Shown here: positions 37,897 through 47,131 of the stretch, in pieces
Numbering within the stretch: position 1 is the stretch's first letter
Layout of the letters: each line of letters starts with the position of its first letter
From: Deltaproteobacteria bacterium
GTDB taxonomy: Bacteria; Desulfobacterota; Syntrophobacteria; Syntrophobacterales; Syntrophobacteraceae
NCBI GenBank assembly: GCA_021813685.1
Contig: JAKAJS010000115.1
Coordinates: forward strand, 1 to 64,000
DNA: 64,000 bases
Reading direction: 5' to 3'
The notes under the pieces: generated by a model
The model's database searches: none
Told to the model about the DNA's origin: nothing
Seen by the model: the letters and a program-made list of their open reading frames with translations, nothing else
Translations under genes and position numbers: made by a program

Positions 37897-39813
37897 GTGG
37901 AAATGTGGCTGCAGGTTTTCAATCGACTGGACCAGGGTATTCTGATCTCCGATGAGAAGGACTGCGTGCGCTACGCCAACGAAGCCGCGGTGCGGCTTAC
38001 AGGACTGCGCGCCGGTGAGCTTATCGGCAGAACGGTCGGGCACATCCTCGACTGTTCCCGCAGCACAACGAAATCTTTGCGAAAAGAAGGTCCGAACGGC
38101 CAGGGAGAGGAACCACCTTGTATCGAGCACACGGCTTCCCCAATCACGGATGGTAACGGGGAAGTAATTGCAAAGCTGCATCTCCTCGAGGACAGGACAT
38201 TTCAGGTACGCCTGGAAGACAGTCTCAGGCAGATGGAAAATAAATATCGACTTCTCTTTGATGGCTCCAAGGACATGATTTTCACCCATTCGAGAGGAGG
38301 CATATTTAAAGATGTAAACCAGGCCTGTGTCGACACGCTCGGCTATGACAGCAAGGAAGAATTGCTCTCTCTTGCATCTGTGGAGAGAATCTATATCAAC
38401 CCGGTGCATAGAAAGGTGTTTCAGGAACAAATCGATAGCTTCGGGTTTGTCAAAGACTTTGAGATCGGTCTCAAAAAGCGGGACGGCACCTGTCTCTACT
38501 GCCTGGGAAGCGGCCACGCCGTAAGGGATCTCGACGGCAGGATCACCGGCTATGAGGCAATCCTGAAAGATATAACGGCGCGTATGGACGGCGTGCGAAA
38601 TCTGCACCATCAGAATCGGGAATTATCGCTTCTGCACTCCATCGCGATGAAAATGAATGTCACACAGAATCTGGAAGAAATTCTGAAGCTGGCTCTGGAC
38701 AAGGCGCTCGAAGTGCTAAACCTTGGTTCCGGCGCCATATTTTTGATCAACGAAGAAAGGTCCGCTTTTCTCCTCAAAGCGCAGAAGGGATTGTTCCAAG
38801 GTCTTCCGGGAGATCCTGCTCTGAGGCTCTATGACCAGGCACTCATGCAGTCGCTGCTCGAGCGCAACCGCTTCTTGAAGCCCCAGCGGACCTTCCCGCC
38901 CTTCAAGGCGAGCCTGGAGGCCGGCGAGCATGGCGAAAGAATCGAGCTTCTCTGCTTTCTCATCACGGCCAAAGAAACGGCATCGGGTTTCATTGCCTTG
39001 GAGCTTGCCCCCAACCGGCAACTCTCCTACCGTGATTATCAGATGCTCGGGTCTTTGGGAAATTTCCTGGGGAGCGCGATTGACTATGCCTGTTTGAGCC
39101 GAACGGTGAGACAGCATCGAGAGGAGCTGAGAAGGCTCACCGCCCGGTTATTTACTTCTCAGGAAGAAGAGCGAAAAAGGATAGCGCGTGAATTACACGA
39201 CATGACAGGGCAGGCTCTTACGGCTATCAGCTTCGCTCTGGATGCGATTGTGAAGGCCCTCCGCCCTCAGGCGGATCCTGTAGAAGAGCAGCTCCTTGAG
39301 ATCAAAAAGCAGATCAACCACACCTACCAGGAAATACGGCGCATCTCTCACAGACTGCACCCGGCGATATTGAGCGAACTTGGTCTGGAGCCGGCGCTGG
39401 AGTCCTGTTTTGAACGCATTTCCCGGTACAGCCCCTTGGAGATCGACTTCAGGATGGTGGGATTTCAAGAGCGTATGGACCCGCGGATCGAGACCATCCT
39501 GTACCGTATTTCCCAGGAAGCCATAAACAATACCGTAAAGCATTCTCAAGCCAAACATTTCAAACTCTCGATCATCAAAAGCTATCCTAATATCATTTTC
39601 TTGGCCGAAGACGATGGAACAGGTTTTGATCCGGATCAGTTCGAAGGGAGCAGGCAGGCTCTGGGGTTACTGGGCATGCGTGAGCGTGCATCCATGGCGG
39701 GCGGAACCTTTTCGCTTCGCACGGGGAAAGGGAAGGGCACCAGGATCCGCATAGAAATTCCCAACAAGGAGATCCAGGATGAGCATTGCTGCGACAACAA
39801 TTTTGCTGGCTGA
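37897..39813 (+). CDS. PAS sensor histidine kinase, NarX/HisKA_3 type
   Basis: 638 aa; PAS domains, 'EEERKRIARELHDMTGQALTAI', HATPase 'NTVKHSQAKHFKLSI', 'LGLLGMRERASMAGG'. Confidence 0.93.
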   Translation: MEMWLQVFNRLDQGILISDEKDCVRYANEAAVRLTGLRAGELIGRTVGHILDCSRSTTKSLRKEGPNGQGEEPPCIEHTASPITDGNGEVIAKLHLLEDRTFQVRLEDSLRQMENKYRLLFDGSKDMIFTHSRGGIFKDVNQACVDTLGYDSKEELLSLASVERIYINPVHRKVFQEQIDSFGFVKDFEIGLKKRDGTCLYCLGSGHAVRDLDGRITGYEAILKDITARMDGVRNLHHQNRELSLLHSIAMKMNVTQNLEEILKLALDKALEVLNLGSGAIFLINEERSAFLLKAQKGLFQGLPGDPALRLYDQALMQSLLERNRFLKPQRTFPPFKASLEAGEHGERIELLCFLITAKETASGFIALELAPNRQLSYRDYQMLGSLGNFLGSAIDYACLSRTVRQHREELRRLTARLFTSQEEERKRIARELHDMTGQALTAISFALDAIVKALRPQADPVEEQLLEIKKQINHTYQEIRRISHRLHPAILSELGLEPALESCFERISRYSPLEIDFRMVGFQERMDPRIETILYRISQEAINNTVKHSQAKHFKLSIIKSYPNIIFLAEDDGTGFDPDQFEGSRQALGLLGMRERASMAGGTFSLRTGKGKGTRIRIEIPNKEIQDEHCCDNNFAG

Positions 39814-40447
39814 TGACCATACCATAGTGCGCCAGGGACTGGCGAAGGTCCTTGAGGCCGAACCCGGGTTTCAAATCGCCGGAGAAGCAAAAGACGGCCG
39901 GGAGGCGATCGGAATGGTGGAACAAACCAGACCGGACATCGTGATAATGGATATTGCCATGCCTTTATTGAACGGAGTCGAGGCCACGAGGCAAATCAAG
40001 AAGGTGAATCCCGCCACCAAGGTCATCATACTCTCCATGCATTCTCAGAGACGGTTCATCAGCGAACTGTTGAGCCTGGGAGCTTCCGGGTATCTCATAA
40101 AGGACTCGAGCGGAACCGATGTCGTTTTGGCCATAAAGGCCGCTCTCAAAGGAGATACCTACCTCAGCCCCTCCATCTCCCGTCAGGTGATCGAGGACTA
40201 CGTGTCTTTGAAAAGACCCCGGTCGTCGCGCGAGGAACTCTACGGCCAACTGTCCAACCGGGAGCGGGAGGTCTTCCAGATGATCGCAGAGGGCCGTTCG
40301 ACCAGGGAAATCGCCGATGTGCTTTGCATCAGCGCGAGCACCGTCAAGACGCACCGCTCCAACATCATGGAAAAACTGCAAATGGAAAGTGTTTTTCAAT
40401 TGGTTCATTTTGCGTTCGAACTCGGATTGGTGGAAGTTCAATCGTAA
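39779..40447 (+). CDS. NarL/LuxR-type response regulator
   Basis: 222 aa; receiver plus 'LSNREREVFQMIAEGRSTREIADVLCISASTVKTHRSNIMEKL'. Confidence 0.95.
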   Translation: MSIAATTILLADDHTIVRQGLAKVLEAEPGFQIAGEAKDGREAIGMVEQTRPDIVIMDIAMPLLNGVEATRQIKKVNPATKVIILSMHSQRRFISELLSLGASGYLIKDSSGTDVVLAIKAALKGDTYLSPSISRQVIEDYVSLKRPRSSREELYGQLSNREREVFQMIAEGRSTREIADVLCISASTVKTHRSNIMEKLQMESVFQLVHFAFELGLVEVQS

Positions 40448-40778
40448 AGGAGCCACCCGGGCGGTTCGGCGGGCCTCCTGTCCGGATCGTCCAAATTTCA
40501 TCCCTGCGGTCCGGTCAAATAGTCCTCCGGATGATACCATCGCCCCCCGAGGCCTTCTATAATCCAACCTGGTCGGGAAAGGTCGGTTGTCCAAAAGGCG
40601 CTCTCCTGTTTCCACCGCCCCCAAAATCGAGCTGTCATCCAAGATGCGGATGCTCTTTCTCTCCAGCCGACCCTTCCCGCGCTCCAGTACGGTTTTTGCG
40701 CTTTCTTGAACCGGGAGCTGCGGACGCGAACCTTCAAGCGTTCCTTCCGGACATAACCTCAAAGAAGAAAGGGGAGCC

Positions 40779-41657
40779 ATGATCCTCGTCGGCGAAGAGT
40801 TGAACGTCATGTCGAAAAGACTCGCGCAGGCCATCAAGGAGCGCGATCCCGCCCCCATACGCGAATGTGTCTTCGAACAGATGAAAAACAGGATGGATTA
40901 CCTCGATCTCAATGTCGGGCCGGTCAAAAAAGATCCGGTCGGAACAATCGAGTGGCTCATCGAGACGGTGCAGGAAGTGAGCGATCTTCCCCTGTGTCTG
41001 GACACCACCAACACGGAGGCCATGGAGGCCGGCATCAAGCTTTGCAGGAAAAAGCCGGTGCTCAATTCGGCCTCGGGGTCCACGGAGAGCAGGCAAACGA
41101 TGATGCCTCTGGCGGCGAAGTATCCCTGCAGCCTGGTGCTCTCTGTCATAAACGATCAGGGATTGCCTTCCGATGCCGATGCGAGGGCCGCGAGCATCAT
41201 GGATTCGGTAGCCTACGCCAATGAAATCGGCATTGCCAATGAGGATATATGGGTTGACCCGGTCATGATGCCGATTACCGTGGACCAGCGCCAGATCGCG
41301 GCCTACATGGAATTTCTCCAGATGCTGCCCGATATTGCCCCCGGGGTCAAATCGCTCTGCGGCCTTTCCAATTTATCCTTCGGTGTCCCCAAGGAGCTGC
41401 GGGGACTGCTCAACCGGTGCTTTCTCGTCATGCTGGAGCGGCTCGGCCAATATTCGGCCATTGTCAGCGGCTATGACGAGGAGCTGCGCCGGCTCATGGG
41501 GGGGGAGATGCCCGAAATCGTAAGCCTCATTCACAAAACGATGGATGGGGAGGATATCGATGTTTCTTCCCTCTCGGAAAAAGGGCGGCAGTATGTGAAG
41601 ACCGCCGAAGTGCTCATGGGAAGAAGCCTGTTTTCGAGTTCCTGGCTGGAGGTCTGA
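40779..41657 (+). CDS. acsE: Methyltetrahydrofolate:corrinoid methyltransferase (AcsE-like pterin-binding)
   Basis: 'MDYLDLNVGPVKKDPVGTIEWLIETVQEVSDLPLCLDTTNTEAMEAGI', 'LNSASGSTES', 'CGLSNLSFGVPKELRGLLNR'. Confidence 0.9.
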   Translation: MILVGEELNVMSKRLAQAIKERDPAPIRECVFEQMKNRMDYLDLNVGPVKKDPVGTIEWLIETVQEVSDLPLCLDTTNTEAMEAGIKLCRKKPVLNSASGSTESRQTMMPLAAKYPCSLVLSVINDQGLPSDADARAASIMDSVAYANEIGIANEDIWVDPVMMPITVDQRQIAAYMEFLQMLPDIAPGVKSLCGLSNLSFGVPKELRGLLNRCFLVMLERLGQYSAIVSGYDEELRRLMGGEMPEIVSLIHKTMDGEDIDVSSLSEKGRQYVKTAEVLMGRSLFSSSWLEV

Positions 41658-41672
41658 AAGGAGAAGTGCAGC

Positions 41673-42587
41673 ATGAGCTTTGAACCGCCCTTGGAAAAAT
41701 ATTCCGTAAAGATTCGAGAAGTGGTGTGGGGAAGCGGCGAAAAGGCGCTGCGAATCGGGGGGGAGAACACGCTGCCGCTACACCGTTTTGAAGGGGAAAT
41801 TCCCAATCGGCCGGCACTTGCGCTGGAAATCACGGACACTGCCCCCGAAAACTGGCCCGAGGAGCTGGTCGGAAGTTTCCGGGACGTCTTGTCCTCCCCT
41901 GCCGAGTGGGCTGGAAAATGCGCAGGGGAGTACGGCGCAGATGCGGTTTGTCTCAACCTCTTGAGCACCGATCCTCTGGGGGCCGATGCCTCGCCCGCGA
42001 AGGCCGCTGCGACCGCCAGGATGGTGGCCGATTCCATCGATGTTCCTCTGATCGTTTGGGGAACGGGAGATGAGCGAAAGGATGCCGAGGTTTTGACGGA
42101 AGTGGCGCAAAGCTGTTCGGGGAAAAACCTGCTTCTGGGGCCTGTACTGAAGCAAAATTTCGCCGAGATCGCCGGGGCTGCCAAGGAACACGGCCACGGG
42201 ATAGTCGCCCAGGCTTCCATGGACGCCAACCTTACCAAAGAATTGAACATAGCCCTTTGCAAGTTCTTCCCCGCCGACAAGATCGTCATCGATCCGACTT
42301 CGTCGGCTTTGGGGTACGGGCTGGAGTTTACATTCTCCATCATAGAAAGAATCAAGCAATTCGGATTGGCGGATCGGGACAACATGATGCTGATGCCGAT
42401 TCTCGCCGATGTGGGCGCGGAGTGCTGGAGGGCCAAGGAGGCGAAGGCGGACAGGGAGCAGGGGATTTTGTGGGAGGCCGTGACCGGGCTTTCGTTCCTG
42501 CTGGCGGGGGCAAATATCCTCATATTGAGGCACCCGGATTCATTGCGATCGCTAAAGGAGATGATAAATGGCTCTCAAAGGTGCTGA
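41673..42587 (+). CDS. acsD: Corrinoid iron-sulfur protein small subunit / CODH-ACS delta subunit
   Basis: 'EVVWGSGEKALRIGGENTLPLHRFEGEIPNRPALALEI', 'VWGTGDERKDAEVL', 'DPTSSALGYGLEFTFSIIERI'. Confidence 0.93.
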   Translation: MSFEPPLEKYSVKIREVVWGSGEKALRIGGENTLPLHRFEGEIPNRPALALEITDTAPENWPEELVGSFRDVLSSPAEWAGKCAGEYGADAVCLNLLSTDPLGADASPAKAAATARMVADSIDVPLIVWGTGDERKDAEVLTEVAQSCSGKNLLLGPVLKQNFAEIAGAAKEHGHGIVAQASMDANLTKELNIALCKFFPADKIVIDPTSSALGYGLEFTFSIIERIKQFGLADRDNMMLMPILADVGAECWRAKEAKADREQGILWEAVTGLSFLLAGANILILRHPDSLRSLKEMINGSQRC

Positions 42588-43917
42588 TATATTAAAAAAA
42601 CTGCCGAAGACAAACTGCAAGGAGTGTGGCTTCCCCACCTGCTTTGCATTTGCCATGAAGATCGCAACCGGCGGCGCCAAGCCCCAGGATTGTCCTCACA
42701 TGTCCGCCCAAAGCAGGGCGGAACTGGAGGCCGAACTCTCGCCCCCCATAAAGCTGGTGACCGTAGGGAGCGGGGCGAACGCGCTGGTGATCGGTGAAGA
42801 GGAGGTGATGTTCCGGCATGAAAAGACCTTCTTTCACGAACCGGGCATTGCGATTCTCTTATCCGACAGGGAAGCGGAAGGCGAGATAGATCAAAAACTG
42901 AAAAAAATCGTCGGATTTGACTTCGAACGGATCGGTGTGAAGCTCAAGGTGAATCTCCTGGCCCTCTCCCATGACTCGGATGAGGGGGGCAGGTACCTGG
43001 CTCTGGTCCGAAAGGTCCTGGAAACCACCGACATGGCCCTTGTATTGATCTGCCGCGATACGGAGCTTTTGTTTTCGGCAGCCGCCCTGTGTGCGGGCAG
43101 AAAGCCGCTTGTCTATCCGATAAGCGGGCAGAACCTGGAGGCGGCCGTTCCCCGGCTGAAGGAACTCGATGTTGTGGCGGGTGTTTGCGGCAAGGGGCTG
43201 GACGAGGTGGCGAACACGGCTTCTGCTCTAAGAGAGGCGGGAATCGAAGAGATGGTTCTCGATTCGTCTCCCGGGAACATGGAGGAGGCGGTAAGGGACA
43301 ATACGCTGATCAGAAGATCGGCCCTCAAGAAAGGCTTCCGGCCTCTGGGATACCCGACGATAGCCTTTCCATGCTTTCTCTACAAAGACAGGTTGCAGGA
43401 GGTCCTTGCCGCCGCGGCCTGTATCACCAAGTACGCCGGCATAGTGGTGCTCTCCGAGCCTGACGAGCATCTGCTGCTGCCGCTTCTCGTCTACAGGTTC
43501 AACATCTACAGCGATCCGCGCCGTCCGATGACCGTCGAGGAAAAGATCTACGAGATCGGCGGCCCCGGCGAAGATGCCCCTCTTCTTATCACGACCAACT
43601 ATGCCCTCGACTTTTTCATCGTTTCCGGCGCCATCGAAGAGGCGGGGCTTCCGGCCTACCTGTGCATAAAGAACACGGAAGGGCTGGGGGTTCTGGCTTC
43701 CTGGACATCGGGAAAATTCAACGGGGAAGCCATCGCCGAATTTTTCGGCAAATACGGTGTGGAGAAGACGGTCAAACACCGCAAGCTGATCATTCCGGGG
43801 GCGGCGAGGAAGCTGAAGGAAGAACTGGAGGAGGATCTCCCGGGCTGGCAGATAATCTTGGGACCCCATGAGGCAAGCGATATTCCCAAATTTCTGGCAG
43901 AGGAGTGGAAGCAGTGA
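42568..43917 (+). CDS. acsC: Corrinoid iron-sulfur protein large subunit / CODH-ACS gamma subunit
   Basis: N-term 4Fe-4S motif 'LPKTNCKECGFPTCFAFAMKIATGGAKPQDCPHMS'. Confidence 0.93.
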   Translation: MALKGADILKKLPKTNCKECGFPTCFAFAMKIATGGAKPQDCPHMSAQSRAELEAELSPPIKLVTVGSGANALVIGEEEVMFRHEKTFFHEPGIAILLSDREAEGEIDQKLKKIVGFDFERIGVKLKVNLLALSHDSDEGGRYLALVRKVLETTDMALVLICRDTELLFSAAALCAGRKPLVYPISGQNLEAAVPRLKELDVVAGVCGKGLDEVANTASALREAGIEEMVLDSSPGNMEEAVRDNTLIRRSALKKGFRPLGYPTIAFPCFLYKDRLQEVLAAAACITKYAGIVVLSEPDEHLLLPLLVYRFNIYSDPRRPMTVEEKIYEIGGPGEDAPLLITTNYALDFFIVSGAIEEAGLPAYLCIKNTEGLGVLASWTSGKFNGEAIAEFFGKYGVEKTVKHRKLIIPGAARKLKEELEEDLPGWQIILGPHEASDIPKFLAEEWKQ

Positions 43918-44471
43918 TGGAAGGGTGCGGAAAGTGTGACAGCGGGCAAATAGAGGAAAAACTGGCCGAAGTCCTGGGGCAGTGGGAGCAGGATCGAAGT
44001 CGGTTGATCCCCATTCTCCAGCAGACGCAGGAAACCTTCGGCTATCTTCCGGCCGAGGCGATCGGCTCCATAGCCTCCCACCTGGGCATGACGGATGTAC
44101 AGGTCTACGGGGTGGCATCCTTCTACAACCATTTTCGCTTCATCCCTCTTGGCAAAAAACCCATCCAGATGTGCATGGGAACGGCATGCCACATGGTGGG
44201 TGGGCCTTTGGTCCTGGAGGCCCTGGAACGAGCGTTGGGGATCAAGGTGGGGGGAATCACCGAGGACGGAGAGTTCAGCCTCGACAGGGTTGCCTGCGTG
44301 GGGTGCTGCGGACTGGCTCCGGTCATGGTCATCTCCGACAAGATCTTCCCCCGATGCACCTCCACCAAGGTGGACGAGATCCTGGTGAATTTGAAGATGG
44401 AAGAGGGGGCGGATGTGAGTGCGGCCGGACAAGGGGATTCATCGCAAGATGAAAGTGAGAGGTCGGGATGA
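43914..44471 (+). CDS. NuoE-like (24 kDa) [2Fe-2S] subunit
   Basis: 'QMCMGTACHMVGGPLVLEALERALGI...VACVGCCGLAPVMVI' Cx4C/Cx3C ferredoxin. Confidence 0.9.
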   Translation: MMEGCGKCDSGQIEEKLAEVLGQWEQDRSRLIPILQQTQETFGYLPAEAIGSIASHLGMTDVQVYGVASFYNHFRFIPLGKKPIQMCMGTACHMVGGPLVLEALERALGIKVGGITEDGEFSLDRVACVGCCGLAPVMVISDKIFPRCTSTKVDEILVNLKMEEGADVSAAGQGDSSQDESERSG

Positions 44472-46372
44472 ACTTCGAAGATATTCGCGCGCAGGCTCTT
44501 ACGGAATGGGAGGCCCTGGAGCAGGGCGGGATACCCGTTATCCGCATCGGTGCTGCGACCAGCGACAGGGCTACCGGGGCAATGGAAGTCATTGCCGCCT
44601 TTGAAAAGGAACTGGCGAGAGTGAGCGTCGAAGCCAGAATCGTCACGACGGGATCTGTCGGCTATTCCAACTACGAACCCCTGGTGATCGTCAGTAAACC
44701 CGATTTTCCGAGGATCTGCTACGGCAAAGTGACGCCGGATGCGGTAACACGCATCGTGGAAGGCTATCTGGTGGAAGACGATCCATGCATGGAGCTGGCC
44801 CTTGGGACCCTTGAAGGAGACGGGGGCGAGGGGGAAGCTCCCCACATTCCCGAACTGGAGCGCTCGGAGCACGAAAATCGCCTGCTCCTCAGGCACTGTG
44901 GGTTCATCGACCCGGAAAACATCAACCACTATATCGCGCTCGGAGGCTATAGCGCTCTTGCCGGGGCGCTCGCCATGGCGCCCGAACAGATCATCGAAGA
45001 AATCAAGCGGTCCGGGCTAAGAGGCCGGGGCGGGGCGGGCTTCCCCACGGGGAAAAAGCTCGAGTCCTGTTTCAAGGCTGCCGGGACCCCCAAGTATGTG
45101 ATCTGCAATGCCGATGAGGGAGACCCGGGGGCCTTCATGGACCGGGTCGTGCTGGAAAGCGACCCGCATGCGGTGCTGGAGGGCATGGCGATTCTGGCTC
45201 GCACGCTCAACGCCTCTCAGGGCTATATCTACACGCGTATGGAGTATCCCCTGGCGGTCAAGCGGCTGAAAACAGCCATCGAGCAGGCGCGAGAGATGGG
45301 CGTTCTGGGGGAAAACATCCTGGAGAGCGGGTTCAGTTTCGATATCGAGGTGTTCCAGGGGGCCGGGGCCTTTATCTGCGGGGAGTCGAGCGCTCTTATG
45401 TATTCGCTGGAAGGCAAGAGGGGATTTCCCCGGGTGAGGCCTCCCCAGTCCATAGAGTCCGGGTTTCTCCAGAAACCTACCCAGCTGAACAATGTCAAAA
45501 CGTACGCCTATATTCCCATCATTCTCAACCGCGGGGGCGACTTCTTTGCAGGTATCGGGAGCGAACGCAGCAAGGGAACCGCAGTGTTTGCTCTTGCCGG
45601 CAAGGTGGAAAACGTAGGGCTTGTGGAAGTGCCTATGGGCGCCAGTCTACGGGAGGTCATCTTCGATATCGGCGGGGGGGTAAAAGCCGGGAGACCCTTT
45701 AAGGCGGTGCAAATCGGAGGCCCTTCAGGCGGGTGTCTCCCCGAATCCTTCCTCGATACGTCCATTGACTTCGATTCCCTGGCGCAAGCCGGGGCGATAA
45801 TGGGTTCGGGCGGCATGATCGTCATGGACCATGACAACTGCATGGTGGATACGGCTCGATTCTTTCTGGAATTTACGCAGCAGGAGTCCTGCGGCAAATG
45901 TGTTCCATGCCGGCTGGGAACCAGGCAGATGCTGAGCATCCTGGAAGACATCGTAGCCGGGCAGGGAAAACCCGAAGACATCGATCTTCTAGCCGATCTT
46001 TCGGAGGATATCCTCAAGGGGTCGCTTTGCGGGCTTGGAAAATCTGCGCCCAATCCGGTGCTGACCACCATCCGCTATTTTCGGGACGAGTACGAGGCGC
46101 ATATCCTGGAGAAGCGTTGTCCGGCGCTGCAGTGCCGCGCCCTGATCGCCTACTACATCATTCCCGAAAAATGTGCCCGGGGCTGCGAGCATTGCGTTGT
46201 GGTGTGTCCTTCGGAGGCAATCACCGAACATCCCAGGCGATACAAGGTCGTAAACGACGAAAAGTGCGTCAAGTGTGGAAACTGTCTGGAGGTTTGCCCG
46301 TCCGAATATAGCGCCGTGGTGAAAGTTTCGCCGGTTCCCGCAGTGTTGGACCAGGCGGTTTCCAATCCGTAA
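44468..46372 (+). CDS. NuoF-like NADH-binding subunit with C-terminal 2[4Fe-4S] domain
   Basis: 634 aa; 'SGLRGRGGAGFPTGKKLE', 'CNADEGDPGAFMDR', 'ESCGKCVPCRLGTRQM', C-terminal Cys clusters. Confidence 0.93.
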   Translation: MNFEDIRAQALTEWEALEQGGIPVIRIGAATSDRATGAMEVIAAFEKELARVSVEARIVTTGSVGYSNYEPLVIVSKPDFPRICYGKVTPDAVTRIVEGYLVEDDPCMELALGTLEGDGGEGEAPHIPELERSEHENRLLLRHCGFIDPENINHYIALGGYSALAGALAMAPEQIIEEIKRSGLRGRGGAGFPTGKKLESCFKAAGTPKYVICNADEGDPGAFMDRVVLESDPHAVLEGMAILARTLNASQGYIYTRMEYPLAVKRLKTAIEQAREMGVLGENILESGFSFDIEVFQGAGAFICGESSALMYSLEGKRGFPRVRPPQSIESGFLQKPTQLNNVKTYAYIPIILNRGGDFFAGIGSERSKGTAVFALAGKVENVGLVEVPMGASLREVIFDIGGGVKAGRPFKAVQIGGPSGGCLPESFLDTSIDFDSLAQAGAIMGSGGMIVMDHDNCMVDTARFFLEFTQQESCGKCVPCRLGTRQMLSILEDIVAGQGKPEDIDLLADLSEDILKGSLCGLGKSAPNPVLTTIRYFRDEYEAHILEKRCPALQCRALIAYYIIPEKCARGCEHCVVVCPSEAITEHPRRYKVVNDEKCVKCGNCLEVCPSEYSAVVKVSPVPAVLDQAVSNP

Positions 46373-46391
46373 GCGCTGAAGAGAGGAAGCG

Positions 46392-47045
46392 ATGGAGTTC
46401 ATTGAATGTACAATCGACGGGACAGCGGTCCGGGCAGAGCCGGGGACGAAGGTCCTCAAGGCCGCAATGGACGCGGGGATCTACATTCCCAACTTGTGCT
46501 ACATCCCGGAGGCCGAGTTGCCGTTCGGAGGATGTCGACTCTGCTACGTGGAAGTCGAAGGCCGGGGGCTCGTGACTGCCTGCACCCAGGAGGTCCGGGC
46601 GGGACTTGTGATCCATTCGGAGACGCCGCAGGTGGCAAGAGTGCGTCAGACCGCATTCAGGTTGCTCCTCGCCTATCATCACCTGGATTGTCGTACCTGC
46701 TGGAAGAACAAAAATTGTGAGCTGCAAAAGATAGCAGGAAAGGTCAAGGTGAAGCTCAAAAGGCCTTCCGAGTTCAGGGCGCTTCCCACCGAGTGGGAAC
46801 CATTGGATACGACAAACCCCTTTGTCACCTATGACCCCGGCCGATGCATCCTTTGCGGAAAGTGTGTCTGGATGTGTGGCGAGAAAAACGGGGAATCGCT
46901 CCTCGATTTCGCTTTTCGCGGTTTTAGAACCAGGATCAGGATGTCTGCCGCCACATCGATTTCCGGCGGCGATACGTGTGCATCGTGCGGCCAATGCATG
47001 GAGATCTGCCCGACGGGCGCCCTGCAGCCGCCCTCGCAGCGATAG
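46392..47045 (+). CDS. NuoG N-terminal-like ferredoxin protein ([2Fe-2S] plus [4Fe-4S])
   Basis: 217 aa; 'CYIPEAELPFGGCRLCYVEVEG', 'HHLDCRTCWKNKNCELQ', 'CILCGKCVWMCGE', 'CASCGQCMEICPTGAL'; no molybdopterin domain. Confidence 0.9.
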   Translation: MEFIECTIDGTAVRAEPGTKVLKAAMDAGIYIPNLCYIPEAELPFGGCRLCYVEVEGRGLVTACTQEVRAGLVIHSETPQVARVRQTAFRLLLAYHHLDCRTCWKNKNCELQKIAGKVKVKLKRPSEFRALPTEWEPLDTTNPFVTYDPGRCILCGKCVWMCGEKNGESLLDFAFRGFRTRIRMSAATSISGGDTCASCGQCMEICPTGALQPPSQR

Positions 47046-47131
47046 TACATAACCCGCCCGCCCGCGCAGCAGGCGGGCAACTCCGCAGCGGCGCTAGCCG
47101 CCGGCGCCGGCCGCCGGAAAGGATCGGACAC

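Noticed and set aside
40448-40778. TATAAT at about 40556 as a promoter for acsE
   Set aside because: No convincing -35 at proper spacing; cannot be separated from chance.
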